NCBI RefSeq assembly: GCF_021654575.1
Contig: NZ_AP024488.1
Span: 5,107,501 to 5,171,500, forward strand
Length of the DNA stretch: 64,000 nt
Source: Desulfoluna limicola
Lineage (GTDB): Bacteria > Desulfobacterota > Desulfobacteria > Desulfobacterales > Desulfolunaceae
Direction of reading: 5' to 3'
The stretch's first letter is position 1, and each line of letters starts with the position of its first letter. Positions 16,694 through 25,557 of this stretch are shown in pieces. The translations under genes and the position numbers were made by a program. Below the pieces are notes generated by a model, which saw only the letters and a program-made list of their open reading frames with translations, was not told the DNA's origin and made no database searches.

Positions 16694-18337
16694 ATGGATA
16701 TGGTGAGAATAGCAGCAGGGCAGATCAACCCGATCATCGGAGATTTTGAGGGAAACTGTCGAAAGATGGAGGAGGCCGCAAAGAAGGCCCGGGAGGCCGG
16801 TTGCCGGCTGGTGGTTTTTCCTGAGCTTTCCGTGAGCGGGTACCCACCGCGCGACCTTCTTGAGAGGCGCTCCTTTATTAAAGACAACCTGAATGCCGTG
16901 GAACGGCTGATGGAAAATATCCAGGGTATTGCCGTGCTTCTCGGATATGTGGAGCGCAATGGCGAGCCAGGTGAGAACAATCTCTACAACGCCGCCCTGC
17001 TGTTTGAGGACGGTCGAGTGCTCCACAAGGTGCGCAAGAGGCTGCTGCCCACCTATGATGTCTTTGATGAGCGCCGTTACTTTGAGCCGGGCAGCGAATC
17101 AAAGCCCGTGATGTGGAACGGGGTGCGGCTGGGCATTACCATCTGTGAAGACATGTGGAACGACAAGGAGGTCTTTGAGTCCCGAAAGTACCGCGTGGAT
17201 CCCGTGGCGGATCTCTGTGATCAGGGGGTTGAACTTCTGATCAATATTTCCGCGTCCCCCTTCAATACCGGCAAGCCCGCTTTTCGGGAAAGTCTCATCG
17301 CCTCGGTGGCCAGACGGCACAAGGTGCCTGTTTTTTACGTCAACCAGGTGGGGGGCAACGACAGCCTTCTTTTTGATGGGGCCAGCCTTGGCTTCTACAG
17401 CGACGGTACGCTGGCGGTACGCGCCGAATCCTTTGTCGAAGACCTTCTGGTCTTTGAGCCGAAGGAGACAAGCCCTCAGCGCATAGCCGATGTTCCGGCC
17501 TGCGTGGAGGAGGAGGTTTATCGGGCTCTGGTTATGGGAACCCGGGATTACGTGACCAAGTGCGGCTTTAAAAAGGTGGTGATCGGTCTCTCCGGCGGGA
17601 TTGACTCGGCCCTGACCGCAGCGGTTGCCGCAGACGCCCTGGGTGCAGAGAATGTCTCCACTGTCTTCATGCCTTCTGAGTACACCTCGTCGGACAATGA
17701 CGAAGACACGAAGGGGCTGGCCGAGAACCTCGGTTGCCATTTTGATGTGGTGCCCATTGCCCCGATGTTTGACGCCTTTCTGGGTGCCTCCGATATCTTT
17801 TGCCGGGAGGAGCACGGCATCACCGAGCAGAACATTCAGGCCCGTGTGCGCGGCACCCTTCTCATGGCCCTCTCCAACAAAACGGGGGCGCTGGTTCTTA
17901 CCACCGGGAACAAGTCCGAGCTGGCCGTGGGCTACTGCACCCTTTACGGGGACATGAACGGCGGCCTGGCCGTGATCTCTGATGTGCCCAAGACCCTTGT
18001 CTGGGATATCTCCCGTTTTATCAACCGGAATGGCGAGGTGATCCCTCAGCGGATTATCGATAAGGTCCCCTCGGCGGAGTTGCGGCCGGATCAGTCCGAT
18101 CAGGACGAGTTGCCCGCCTACGAGGTCTTGGACGCCATTCTTCATGCGTATGTGGAGCAGGTGAAGGCCCCTGCGGAAATCGTTGCCATGGGCTACGATG
18201 CCGAGGTGGTGGCCGATGTGGTGCGCCGCGTGGAGATCAATGAGTACAAGCGCCAGCAGGCAGCTCCCGGGCTGCGGGTGACGGCCAAGGCGTTTGGTTA
18301 CGGTCGCCGCTATCCCATTGCCAAACGGATTGCATGA
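16694..18337 (+). CDS. nadE: Glutamine-dependent NAD+ synthetase
   Basis: A 547-residue enzyme that makes NAD+ from nicotinate adenine dinucleotide, ATP and glutamine. The N-terminal nitrilase-type glutaminase (1-260) has its triad: Glu in FPELSVSGY, Lys in KVRKRLLPTYDVF and Cys in ITICEDMW. The C-terminal synthetase domain has the P-loop GLSGGIDSALT at about 297-307, TTGNKSELAVGYCTLYGDM and the late SAELRPDQSDQDELP segment. Length and order match two-domain bacterial NadE. The ATG at 16694 has no strong ribosome binding site; a second in-frame ATG is at 16700. It is monocistronic. Confidence 0.95.
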   Translation: MDMVRIAAGQINPIIGDFEGNCRKMEEAAKKAREAGCRLVVFPELSVSGYPPRDLLERRSFIKDNLNAVERLMENIQGIAVLLGYVERNGEPGENNLYNAALLFEDGRVLHKVRKRLLPTYDVFDERRYFEPGSESKPVMWNGVRLGITICEDMWNDKEVFESRKYRVDPVADLCDQGVELLINISASPFNTGKPAFRESLIASVARRHKVPVFYVNQVGGNDSLLFDGASLGFYSDGTLAVRAESFVEDLLVFEPKETSPQRIADVPACVEEEVYRALVMGTRDYVTKCGFKKVVIGLSGGIDSALTAAVAADALGAENVSTVFMPSEYTSSDNDEDTKGLAENLGCHFDVVPIAPMFDAFLGASDIFCREEHGITEQNIQARVRGTLLMALSNKTGALVLTTGNKSELAVGYCTLYGDMNGGLAVISDVPKTLVWDISRFINRNGEVIPQRIIDKVPSAELRPDQSDQDELPAYEVLDAILHAYVEQVKAPAEIVAMGYDAEVVADVVRRVEINEYKRQQAAPGLRVTAKAFGYGRRYPIAKRIA

Positions 18338-18431
18338 TAGGGGAAGGGCCCCGGCTCTAATAGCTCGCCCGAGATAAGGCTTTTTCCTTTTCTTGTGCGT
18401 GGTCGGGTGGGGCGGATTTATGCGATTTCGA

Positions 18432-18474
18432 GGGGGTTATCTTGCTGTAAATGCAAGGTAAACCCCTTTTTTTT
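18432..18474 (+). terminator. Rho-independent terminator after nadE
   Basis: GGGGTTATCTTGC pairs with GCAAGGTAAACCCC around a 7-nt loop with one bulge, followed by eight T. It lies about 95 nt beyond the nadE stop. Confidence 0.8.
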
Positions 18475-18894
18475 GTTTGGGTTGTGTTGGCGTCTGTTCT
18501 GCTGCATTGTCCATTTTTTTAGACATCCTTTTTTCAGGGCGTGGGGGGATCCCCTAGGTAAATGAATGCATCACTCTATATACAAAGTTTGGGCTGCTGC
18601 CTATAATCTTCAAAAATAGCGGCAGGGTGTACTCCGAGGAGAACTTAGTTCTGGCAACGTTAAGGCTCTGCCACTCCCGCCGACAAATGCCCCACCTGCT
18701 GCCCGTTACTGGTGCATCGGCACAACGGAAAATTGTCAGTCTCGCAGCTTCTGACCCTTTCAATCTGTTATTTCCTGAATTCCCTTCTGGTACGTATTGT
18801 CGGATTTTTTGGATGTGGTGTCATAAAGTCCGACAATACGCAGCACCACCCCTTTTCGATCATCCATTGACAACTAAGGCTGAGTAAAAAGTGT
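18475..18894. other. Gene-free, AT-richer segment with a 12-bp inverted repeat
   Basis: No convincing gene was found; two overlapping frames of 69 and 86 codons on opposite strands lack ribosome binding sites and family resemblance. CGTATTGTCGGA at 18792-18803 is repeated exactly in inverted form at 18828-18839, with a 24-nt loop. The base composition differs from the flanks. It may be a remnant of transferred or mobile DNA. Confidence 0.4.
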
Positions 18895-19266
18895 GCCTCC
18901 GGCGGCAAGGTGAGCCACCTTGAAAGCTTGTTGCCATCGCGCTTTACCCCTCGTTCCTCGGGGCAAATTGCAATGGCTTTGGCTGTGGGCTGGGATTCGC
19001 TTGACGGGTGGCGAGGGCTCTTCTTGTTTCGTCGGGCTCTTAAGGCTGCGGACCTTTGCCCCTGCCCCCACCTTTGTCATCGTCTCTATTGCTTATGAAG
19101 CCTGTTTTTTTCGATTATTTGACGCCAGATATGAGGCTCTTCGTTACTCAACAACATGGCCATTCACGGGCGAAGCCCGTCAGCGAATGTGATCAGCATG
19201 AGGAACGAAGGCTGGGAGCATTCGCGAACCTGGGGTCCAGGGGATCATCCCCTGGCCGCCGGAGGC
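18895..19266. repeat. Interspersed inverted-arm repeat, 372 bp pair
   Basis: The left arm is GCCTCCGGCGGCAAGGTGAG at 18895 with CCACCTTGAAAGC, then CCTCGTTCCTCGGGGC. The right arm on the other strand begins CACGGGCGAAGCCCGT at 19165 and ends with the hairpin CCAGGGGATCATCCCCTGG and CCGCCGGAGGC at 19266, 11 nt from the radical SAM stop. The 146 nt between the arms is unlike the interior of other copies. Confidence 0.85.
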
Positions 19267-19277
19267 ATGCTTTTGGT

Positions 19278-20225
19278 TCATTGCCCCTCTGTGTTCTTTA
19301 TAAAACGGGATCCCTGGGCCGTTCCCCGGGCCTCAAGGGTCTCCTGGATCCGTTTGAGGGTGGTCCCTTTCTTCAGGGGCCAGTGGGGAGCGCGGAGCTC
19401 GTCCCTGTGGGGGTCGCCGGTGAGGCGCTGGATCACCATGTCTGGGGGCAGCAGCTCCAGGAAGTCGCAGACGGTTTCCACGTACTCGTCCTCTTCCATG
19501 CAGGTGTAAGCGCCATCCAGGTAGAGTCGGTCCAGGTGGGTGTCTTTCACGACGTACAAGAGGTGAAGTTTGACGCCATCAACGCCGAGTTCACCCAGGA
19601 GTCTGGCGCCCTCCAGCATCATCTCTCGATTTTCCCCGGGAAGCCCCAGGATGATGTGGGCGCAGATCTTGACGTTGGGTGCGATTTTGCGGGTGAGGGC
19701 AACGGCCTCTTTAAAACAGGCCACGTCGTGACCGCGGTTGATGGCGTCGAGGGTGCTGTCGTGGGGAGATTGGAGACCGAACTCCAGCCAGATCAGTTTT
19801 TCCTTTGAGTAGGCGTCGAGGAGGGCCAGCTTCTCTTCGTCCACGCAGTCGGGGCGGGTGCCGATGGAGAGCCCCACCACATCATCAAAGGCCAACGCTT
19901 CGTCGTAGAGGGCTTTCAGGTGCGTCACCGGGGCGTAGGTGTTGCTGTAGGCCTGGAAATAGACGAGGAAGAGCTTGGACTTGTACCGCTTGAAAAGGGC
20001 CTCGCGTCCCTGGCGGATCTGCTCGGTGATGGCGGTCCCCAGAAGGTGGGCACCGTTACCGGACCCTTTTTCGTTGCAGAAAATGCACCCCCCCGTTCCT
20101 TTGTGGCCGTCCCGGTTGGGGCAGGTGAAACCCGCATCCACGGTGAGTTTCTGAACCCTCTTGCCGAAGAGTCCTTTCAAATGACTGTTTAAGTCCGTGT
20201 AACGTTTTGCCTTTGTTGCGTTCAT
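19278..20225 (-). CDS. YhcC-type radical SAM protein
   Basis: A 315-residue protein of the TIGR01212/YhcC group. The cluster motif is CPNRDGHKGTGGCIFC, the unusual long CX12-type spacing of this group. It is followed by LVYFQAYSNTYAP, GLSIGTRPDC and LEFGLQSPHDSTLDAINRGHD, all hallmarks of the family. It should bind a [4Fe-4S] cluster and cleave S-adenosylmethionine; the substrate in bacteria is not established. ATG at 20225 follows AAGG by about 5 nt; the longer upstream frame is not used because it has no family resemblance. It is divergent from mnmG. Confidence 0.9.
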   Translation of the reverse strand: MNATKAKRYTDLNSHLKGLFGKRVQKLTVDAGFTCPNRDGHKGTGGCIFCNEKGSGNGAHLLGTAITEQIRQGREALFKRYKSKLFLVYFQAYSNTYAPVTHLKALYDEALAFDDVVGLSIGTRPDCVDEEKLALLDAYSKEKLIWLEFGLQSPHDSTLDAINRGHDVACFKEAVALTRKIAPNVKICAHIILGLPGENREMMLEGARLLGELGVDGVKLHLLYVVKDTHLDRLYLDGAYTCMEEDEYVETVCDFLELLPPDMVIQRLTGDPHRDELRAPHWPLKKGTTLKRIQETLEARGTAQGSRFIKNTEGQ

Positions 20226-20226
20226 A

Positions 20227-20256
20227 TTGACCTTGCTTGAAACCCGATTATATAAT
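20227..20256 (+). promoter_or_regulatory. Sigma-70-like promoter for mnmG
   Basis: TTGACC at 20227-20232 and TATAAT at 20251-20256 are separated by 18 nt. The -10 region ATTATATAAT is itself palindromic, so it could serve the divergent radical SAM gene too. The leader to mnmG would be about 205 nt. Confidence 0.45.
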
Positions 20257-20470
20257 AAGGGGATGAGCGTAAAAATGTGATGGCGTTTCGGGGTCCTGCG
20301 CCATGCAGGGGCCCGGAGCTGCCGAAGAGCACGGTCGGCGAAAACCGGCCGTTTGTGTTGGGGCCTATCCCTCGGCAGCAGCTCATCATACATCGAACGG
20401 CGGGTGAGGTCGAAATGAAAATGATCCCCGTGCCCTCGGTCCCGATGTCCGACAAACAAGCAGGCAATAG

Positions 20471-22345
20471 ATGGTATCAAATACACGAAAATACGATGTG
20501 ATTGTTGTGGGGGCCGGTCACGCCGGCTGTGAGGCGGCCCTGGCCTCAGCCCGCATGGGGCTGTCCACCCTGATTCTGGCCATTGACCTGGACAAGGTGG
20601 CCTCCATGCCCTGCAGTCCCTCCATCGGAGGCACGGCCAAGGGGCACCTGGTGCGTGAGGTGGACGCCATGGGCGGCGAGATGGGCAAGGCGTCGGATGC
20701 CTCGGCCATTCAGTTCAAGACCCTCAACACCAAGAAGGGGCCGGCCGTACACTCCACGCGTACCCAGAACGATAAAAATATTTACCACCGCACCATGAAG
20801 GCGGTCCTTGAAGCCCAGGAGAACCTGTACCTCAAGCAGGGGCTGGTGGAGCGTCTCGTGGTGGAGGGGGGCAAGGTCACCGGGGTGGTGGACCAGACCG
20901 GGTTTGGGTTCGAGACCCAGGCGGTGGTCATTGCCGCCGGGACCTTTTTAAGCGGCCTGGTGCATGTGGGAGAGAGCTGCATTCAGGCAGGGCGAGCCGG
21001 TGAGTTTGCCGCATACGGTCTGGCTGCCTCCATGAAGGAGCAGGGGCTTGAGATGGGGCGCATGAAGACGGGGACCCCGCCACGGCTTCACCAGGATACC
21101 ATCGATTACTCCAAACTTGAGGAGCACAAGGCCGATGACACCCCCTGCTTCTTTTCCTTCTCGTCCACCCATGCGCCCCTGCCTCAGCTGCCGAGCTTCA
21201 TCGGGCACACCACCGAGGCGACCCGCAATATCGTGCTGGACAACCTGCACCGCTCCCCTCTTTACTGCGGCACCATCAAGGGCGTCTCTGCCCGCTACTG
21301 CCCCTCCTTTGAAGACAAGGCCATCAAGTTTCCCGATCGCGTCTCTCACCAGGTGATTTTGGAGCCTGAGGGGATCGACACCCGGGAGATGTATGTCAGC
21401 GGCCTGGGCAACAGCCTGCCCGTGGATCTTCAGATCCCCTTCGTGCGATCCATTGCGGGGTTTGAAGAGGCCGAGATCATTCGGCCCGGCTACGCCATTG
21501 AATACGATTACGTGAACCCGGTGCAGCTGCGTCCCACCCTGGAGACCCGAAAGGTTGACGGGCTGTTCCTGGCCGGCCAGATCAACGGCACCTCCGGGTA
21601 CGAGGAGGCGGCGGCCCAGGGACTCTGGGCAGGCATCAACGCGGCTCTCAAGGTCTCGGGGCGTTCTCCTTTTGTGCTGGATCGTTCGCAGGGCTACATG
21701 GGGGTGATGGTGGATGACCTGATCACCCGCGGGACCCTTGAACCCTACCGCATCTTCACCTCGCGGGCGGAGTATCGCCTGATGATGCGTGAAGACAATG
21801 CCGATTTCCGCCTGACGGAAATGGCCCACGAGCTGGGGCTGGTGAATGACGACACCGTCAGGCAGGTCCGGGAGCGCAAGGCGGCCATCGATCGGGAGAT
21901 CGGACGCATCCGCAGCGTGGTGGTGAAGCCCTCTTCCGCTGTGAACACCTACCTCACCGACCGTGGCACCACCCCGTTGAAGACAGGGGTGCCCATGGAC
22001 CAGATCCTCAAGAGGGCCCAGATGGGCTACGATGCGGTGACGCAGCTCGCAGCACCCGAGGTCCCTGTGGAGGATCGGGTGGCAAAGCAGGTGGAGATTG
22101 AGGTGAAGTACGAAGGCTATATCGATCGCCAGCTTGCCGAGATAGAGAAGTTTAAGCATCTGGAGAAGATCCGCCTGCCGGAGGATTTCGATTTTCAGGT
22201 AGTACACGGCCTCTCCAACGAGCTGCGGGCCAAACTTATCGAGGTGAGGCCGGTCTCCCTTGGCCAGGCCTCACGTATCGACGGCATCACCCCTGCCGCC
22301 ATCTCCGTCTTGATGATCCACCTGAAGAACCGGGAAGGAAACTAA
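20471..22345 (+). CDS. mnmG: tRNA uridine-5-carboxymethylaminomethyl modification enzyme
   Basis: A 624-residue FAD enzyme (GidA) that, with MnmE, builds the carboxymethylaminomethyl group on U34 of several tRNAs. The N-terminal dinucleotide fold reads VVGAGHAGCEAALASARMG. Family blocks include PSIGGTAKGHLVREVDAMGG, KTGTPPRL, SARYCPSFEDK with the active-site Cys, GQINGTSGYEEAAAQGLWAG and RAEYRLMMREDNAD. The C-terminal domain contains RIDGITPAAISVL. Length is typical. No mnmE is in the window. An ABC exporter gene pair follows 4 nt downstream. Confidence 0.97.
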   Translation: MVSNTRKYDVIVVGAGHAGCEAALASARMGLSTLILAIDLDKVASMPCSPSIGGTAKGHLVREVDAMGGEMGKASDASAIQFKTLNTKKGPAVHSTRTQNDKNIYHRTMKAVLEAQENLYLKQGLVERLVVEGGKVTGVVDQTGFGFETQAVVIAAGTFLSGLVHVGESCIQAGRAGEFAAYGLAASMKEQGLEMGRMKTGTPPRLHQDTIDYSKLEEHKADDTPCFFSFSSTHAPLPQLPSFIGHTTEATRNIVLDNLHRSPLYCGTIKGVSARYCPSFEDKAIKFPDRVSHQVILEPEGIDTREMYVSGLGNSLPVDLQIPFVRSIAGFEEAEIIRPGYAIEYDYVNPVQLRPTLETRKVDGLFLAGQINGTSGYEEAAAQGLWAGINAALKVSGRSPFVLDRSQGYMGVMVDDLITRGTLEPYRIFTSRAEYRLMMREDNADFRLTEMAHELGLVNDDTVRQVRERKAAIDREIGRIRSVVVKPSSAVNTYLTDRGTTPLKTGVPMDQILKRAQMGYDAVTQLAAPEVPVEDRVAKQVEIEVKYEGYIDRQLAEIEKFKHLEKIRLPEDFDFQVVHGLSNELRAKLIEVRPVSLGQASRIDGITPAAISVLMIHLKNREGN

Positions 22346-22349
22346 CGCC

Positions 22350-22967
22350 ATGGGGGGGGACCTCATTATCGAAAACCTGGTGATCCGTGGGCTTGGGCCT
22401 TTGACCCTCACGGTGCCCGCCGGGGCCTGTGTGGGGCTTTCCGGGCCCTCGGGGATCGGGAAGAGCTCTCTGCTGCGGGCCGTTGTGGACATGGAGCCCC
22501 ATGAAGGCCGTGTGCGCCTTGGTGAGGTGGATCGAGGGGCCCTGTCCGCCCCGGAGTGGCGCCGGATGGTGGGGATGCTCCCCAGTGAGAGCATCTGGTG
22601 GCTTGACGGGGTGAAGGAGCATTTCCTTGCCCCGGACAAGGTGCGCCCGGACGTGCTGGGGCTTCGGGAAGAGGTTCTCGCCTGGCCGGTGAAGCGTCTC
22701 TCCAGCGGAGAAAGGCAGCGTCTGTCCCTGTTGCGGCTCCTTGACCGGGAGCCCATGGCCCTTATTCTGGATGAGCCCACCGCCAACCTGGATGAGGCCA
22801 GTGCCCTGCAGGTGGAGGCCCTGATCCTTGGGTATGCACGGGAGCGGCAGGCCCCGGTGCTTTGGGTGGGCCATGGCAAAGAGCAGCTCAAGCGTGTGGC
22901 GCAGCGGGTGGTGATGCTTGATGCCACGGGTGCCCTGCATGACGCAGGCAAAGGGGAGGGCGCATGA
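22350..22967 (+). CDS. FetA/YbbL-like ABC transporter ATPase
   Basis: A 205-residue ATPase with Walker A GPSGIGKS, signature LSSGERQRLSLLR, Walker B ALILDEPTANLD and switch His in LWVGHG. The gene overlaps the following FetB-like permease gene by 4 nt. The pair matches E. coli FetAB (YbbLM), which exports iron and protects against peroxide stress. The compact size agrees with that family. It begins 4 nt after mnmG and is probably co-transcribed with it. Confidence 0.85.
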   Translation: MGGDLIIENLVIRGLGPLTLTVPAGACVGLSGPSGIGKSSLLRAVVDMEPHEGRVRLGEVDRGALSAPEWRRMVGMLPSESIWWLDGVKEHFLAPDKVRPDVLGLREEVLAWPVKRLSSGERQRLSLLRLLDREPMALILDEPTANLDEASALQVEALILGYARERQAPVLWVGHGKEQLKRVAQRVVMLDATGALHDAGKGEGA

Positions 22968-23761
22968 GCAGCATGATTACCCTTTCGCCCCTGGACCTCT
23001 CCATTGCCGCATTTCTGGTGGTGGCCCTGGCCGTTCTCTCTTTCCGCATGAAGCTGGGGGTGACCCGGCAAATCGTTGTGGCGGCGCTACGCACCACCAT
23101 CCAGTTGCTGTTGGTGGGGATGGTGCTGAAGACCTTGTTTGACCATGCGGCCCCCTGGCTTCTGGCGCTGATTGCCCTGGTGATGGTGACCACGGCAGGG
23201 TGGGAGGTGATGAGCAGGCAGACCCGAAGACTTGCGGGCATCTGGGGCTTTGCCACCGGTACGGCGGCCATGACCGTCTCCTCTTTTTCCATCACCTGCC
23301 TGGTGCTGGCCACGGTGATTCGCATCGATCCCTGGTACACGCCCCAGTATGCCGTTCCCCTTCTTGGGATGATGCTGGGCAACACCATGACGGGCATCGC
23401 CATCGGCATGGAGCGGCTGACCTCCACGGCCTGGCGGGACAGCGCCGTCATTGAAGGGCGCCTGCTGCTCGGCCAGACCTGGCGGGAAGCCATCACCGAG
23501 ATCCGGCGAGAGAGCATTCGAAGTGCCATGATTCCCACGTTGAATGCCATGGCCGTGGCGGGAATCGTCAGCCTGCCGGGAATGATGACCGGCCAGATCC
23601 TGGCAGGGAGCCCCCCCATGGAGGCGGTGAAATATCAAATTCTCATCATGTTCACCATCAGTGCCGGCACAGGGTTTGGTGCTATTCTGGCCGTTTCCGT
23701 CGGGGCCCGGCGCCTGTTTGACGAGCGGCAGCGACTTCGGTTGGATCGTCTGACGTCATAA
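22964..23761 (+). CDS. FetB/YbbM-like ABC transporter permease
   Basis: A 265-residue integral membrane protein of the UPF0014/FetB family with about seven hydrophobic segments. The family blocks are TRQIVVAALRTTIQLLLVG, the PLLGMMLGNTMTGIAIGM loop, RREAITEIRRESIRS-like coupling-helix sequence and GIVSLPGMMTGQILAG. It pairs with the preceding ATPase, overlapping by ATGA. The predicted role is export of iron, by family. Confidence 0.88.
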   Translation: MSSMITLSPLDLSIAAFLVVALAVLSFRMKLGVTRQIVVAALRTTIQLLLVGMVLKTLFDHAAPWLLALIALVMVTTAGWEVMSRQTRRLAGIWGFATGTAAMTVSSFSITCLVLATVIRIDPWYTPQYAVPLLGMMLGNTMTGIAIGMERLTSTAWRDSAVIEGRLLLGQTWREAITEIRRESIRSAMIPTLNAMAVAGIVSLPGMMTGQILAGSPPMEAVKYQILIMFTISAGTGFGAILAVSVGARRLFDERQRLRLDRLTS

Positions 23762-23788
23762 CGGTGGGGGGGGGGAGCGCGTCATCCC

Positions 23789-23817
23789 TTGACACCGTGG
23801 ACCAATGAACCTATTTT
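23789..23817 (+). promoter_or_regulatory. Sigma-70-like promoter for the CbpA-like gene
   Basis: TTGACA at 23789-23794 and TATTTT at 23812-23817 are separated by 17 nt. The leader to the gene is about 125 nt. Confidence 0.5.
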
Positions 23818-23950
23818 CCTGGTATCGAAAGCGATTGGGTCTTCGATGGATGAGCAATCGGGGATGAAAATAAGGCAATAACGTATGGCCTGACGCCTGG
23901 GGGTGACAGTGATTCTCAGGCGCCGGGCTCTTGCGATTGGATCAAACGAT

Positions 23951-24826
23951 ATGGACTACTACAAAGTATTGGGCGTTGAGCGAAACGCCACCGATGACGA
24001 GATCAAAAAGACGTACCGCAAGCTGGCCATGAAGTACCACCCCGACAAAACCAAGGGGGACAAGGCCGCCGAAGACAAGTTCAAGGAGATCAGCGAAGCC
24101 TATGCGGTCCTGAGCGATTCGGCCAAGCGCAAGGAGTACGATACCTACGGGGCTTCCGGTTTTCAGCAGCGCTACAGCCAGGAGGACATTTTCCGGGGAT
24201 TTGACCTCGGGGATATTTTCCGGGAGTTCGGCTTTGGCGGTGGGGGCGGAGGCTTCGGGGGGCAGTTCGGCGGCGGTGGCGGCCATGGATTCCAGGGTCG
24301 AAGGCAGGTGAAGGGGGCGGATCAGACCCTTGAGATTACCCTGACCGTCCCGGAAGTCTACACCGGTACCACCCGCAGCCTCTCTGTCGGTGGCGGATCG
24401 TCCACCATCAATGTCCGTATTCCCAAGGGGCTGGTGGACGGAAAGAAGCTCAGGTTGACCGGAAAGGGGGAGCCCAGCCGATACGGAGGTCCCGCCGGGG
24501 ATCTTTACATTCTGTCTCGTGTTGTGGGGGGCGGTGGGTTTAGTCCCGATGGTCAAAACGTGATTTACGATATCGAGATCCGGCTCTCTGACGCGCTTCT
24601 CGGGGCCACCATCACGGTTCCGATGCTGGAGGGAGGGGAGATCAATCTCAAGGTGCCCGCAGGTACCCAACCCAAAACAAAAATGAGGATTCCCGGTAAG
24701 GGATTGCCCGAGATGAAAGGGGGTGCCAGGGGAGATCTGTTCGTTCGGATCGGTGTCACCATACCCAAAACCCTGACAGATGGTCAGCGGAAGGTTGTAG
24801 AGAATCTTGCGGAAAACGGGCTGTAA
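23951..24826 (+). CDS. CbpA-type DnaJ co-chaperone
   Basis: A 291-residue J-domain protein. The J domain (1-70) has the HPD motif in KYHPDKTKGD, followed by a Gly/Phe-rich linker (GFGGGGGGFGG) and the two beta-rich substrate-binding subdomains of DnaJ C-termini (VRIPKGLVDGKKLRL; VPAGTQPKTKMRIPGKG). The cysteine-rich zinc domain is absent, which separates it from the DnaJ at 62352-63458 and makes it CbpA-like. It would stimulate DnaK ATPase. ATG at 23951 is the first Met consistent with J-domain starts. Confidence 0.92.
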   Translation: MDYYKVLGVERNATDDEIKKTYRKLAMKYHPDKTKGDKAAEDKFKEISEAYAVLSDSAKRKEYDTYGASGFQQRYSQEDIFRGFDLGDIFREFGFGGGGGGFGGQFGGGGGHGFQGRRQVKGADQTLEITLTVPEVYTGTTRSLSVGGGSSTINVRIPKGLVDGKKLRLTGKGEPSRYGGPAGDLYILSRVVGGGGFSPDGQNVIYDIEIRLSDALLGATITVPMLEGGEINLKVPAGTQPKTKMRIPGKGLPEMKGGARGDLFVRIGVTIPKTLTDGQRKVVENLAENGL

Positions 24827-24989
24827 TGGCTTAAAATGATTGACATCCGGTTGTTTTCGCGGTACGGCCATGAACGGGTGTTTATCTTTGTTTCGCTGGT
24901 TTATAAAGCAGGAACGTCTTGTCTCTTGTGGTCACGCAATATGTAAACAGATGTGGCGCAAGCGATAAAGTAATGATAAAGTAGTTAAA

Positions 24990-25508
24990 ATGTCAGAACT
25001 TATTGAAGTACTCTCAAAAGAGGATATCGCCAGAAGCATCACCGAGGTTGCGGAGGTTATCTCCCATGACTACCGGGATGGCAATCTGGCCCTGGTTTGC
25101 GCTCTGAAAGGAGCCTTTATTTTTATGGCCGATCTGGCGCGGGAGATATCCGTTCCGGTTCAGCTTGGTTTTCTTGGTGTCTCCAGTTACGGAAAAAGTT
25201 CCGAGTCTTCGGGGAAAGCCACGGTGACCAAAGATCTGGACCTGGATGTCACCGGCATGGATGTTCTGGTGGTCGAGGACATTGTGGACACGGGGCTCAC
25301 CCTCGGGTTCATCATGGACTACCTGAAGTCCAGGGGTGCTCGGAGTGTTAAGGTGTGCACCCTTCTGGACAAAAAAGAGCGCCGTGCCATGGACGTTCAG
25401 GTGGATTACGCATGCCATGTGATTCCCGAGGGGTTCTTGGTGGGGTACGGCCTCGACTATGCCGAAAACTATAGAAACCTTCCCGGAATATATCATTTAA
25501 AAATGTAA
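24990..25508 (+). CDS. hpt: Hypoxanthine phosphoribosyltransferase
   Basis: A 172-residue type I phosphoribosyltransferase that salvages hypoxanthine (and often guanine) with PRPP. The PRPP loop is VLVVEDIVDTGLTL, the N-terminal block is CALKGAFIFMADL, the flexible loop includes SSYGKSSESSG, and the C-terminal block VGYGLDYAENYRNLPGIY matches HPRT. The length is typical. The zinc-ribbon membrane protein gene follows 49 nt later. Confidence 0.94.
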   Translation: MSELIEVLSKEDIARSITEVAEVISHDYRDGNLALVCALKGAFIFMADLAREISVPVQLGFLGVSSYGKSSESSGKATVTKDLDLDVTGMDVLVVEDIVDTGLTLGFIMDYLKSRGARSVKVCTLLDKKERRAMDVQVDYACHVIPEGFLVGYGLDYAENYRNLPGIYHLKM

Positions 25509-25557
25509 ATTGAGCCAACTGACAGGATGGGTTGAATTATGAAAAGGGGACGCGCAC

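Noticed and set aside
18554..18887. Two small overlapping frames (69 and 86 codons)
   Set aside because: They lie on opposite strands over the same DNA, lack ribosome binding sites and show no recognisable family.
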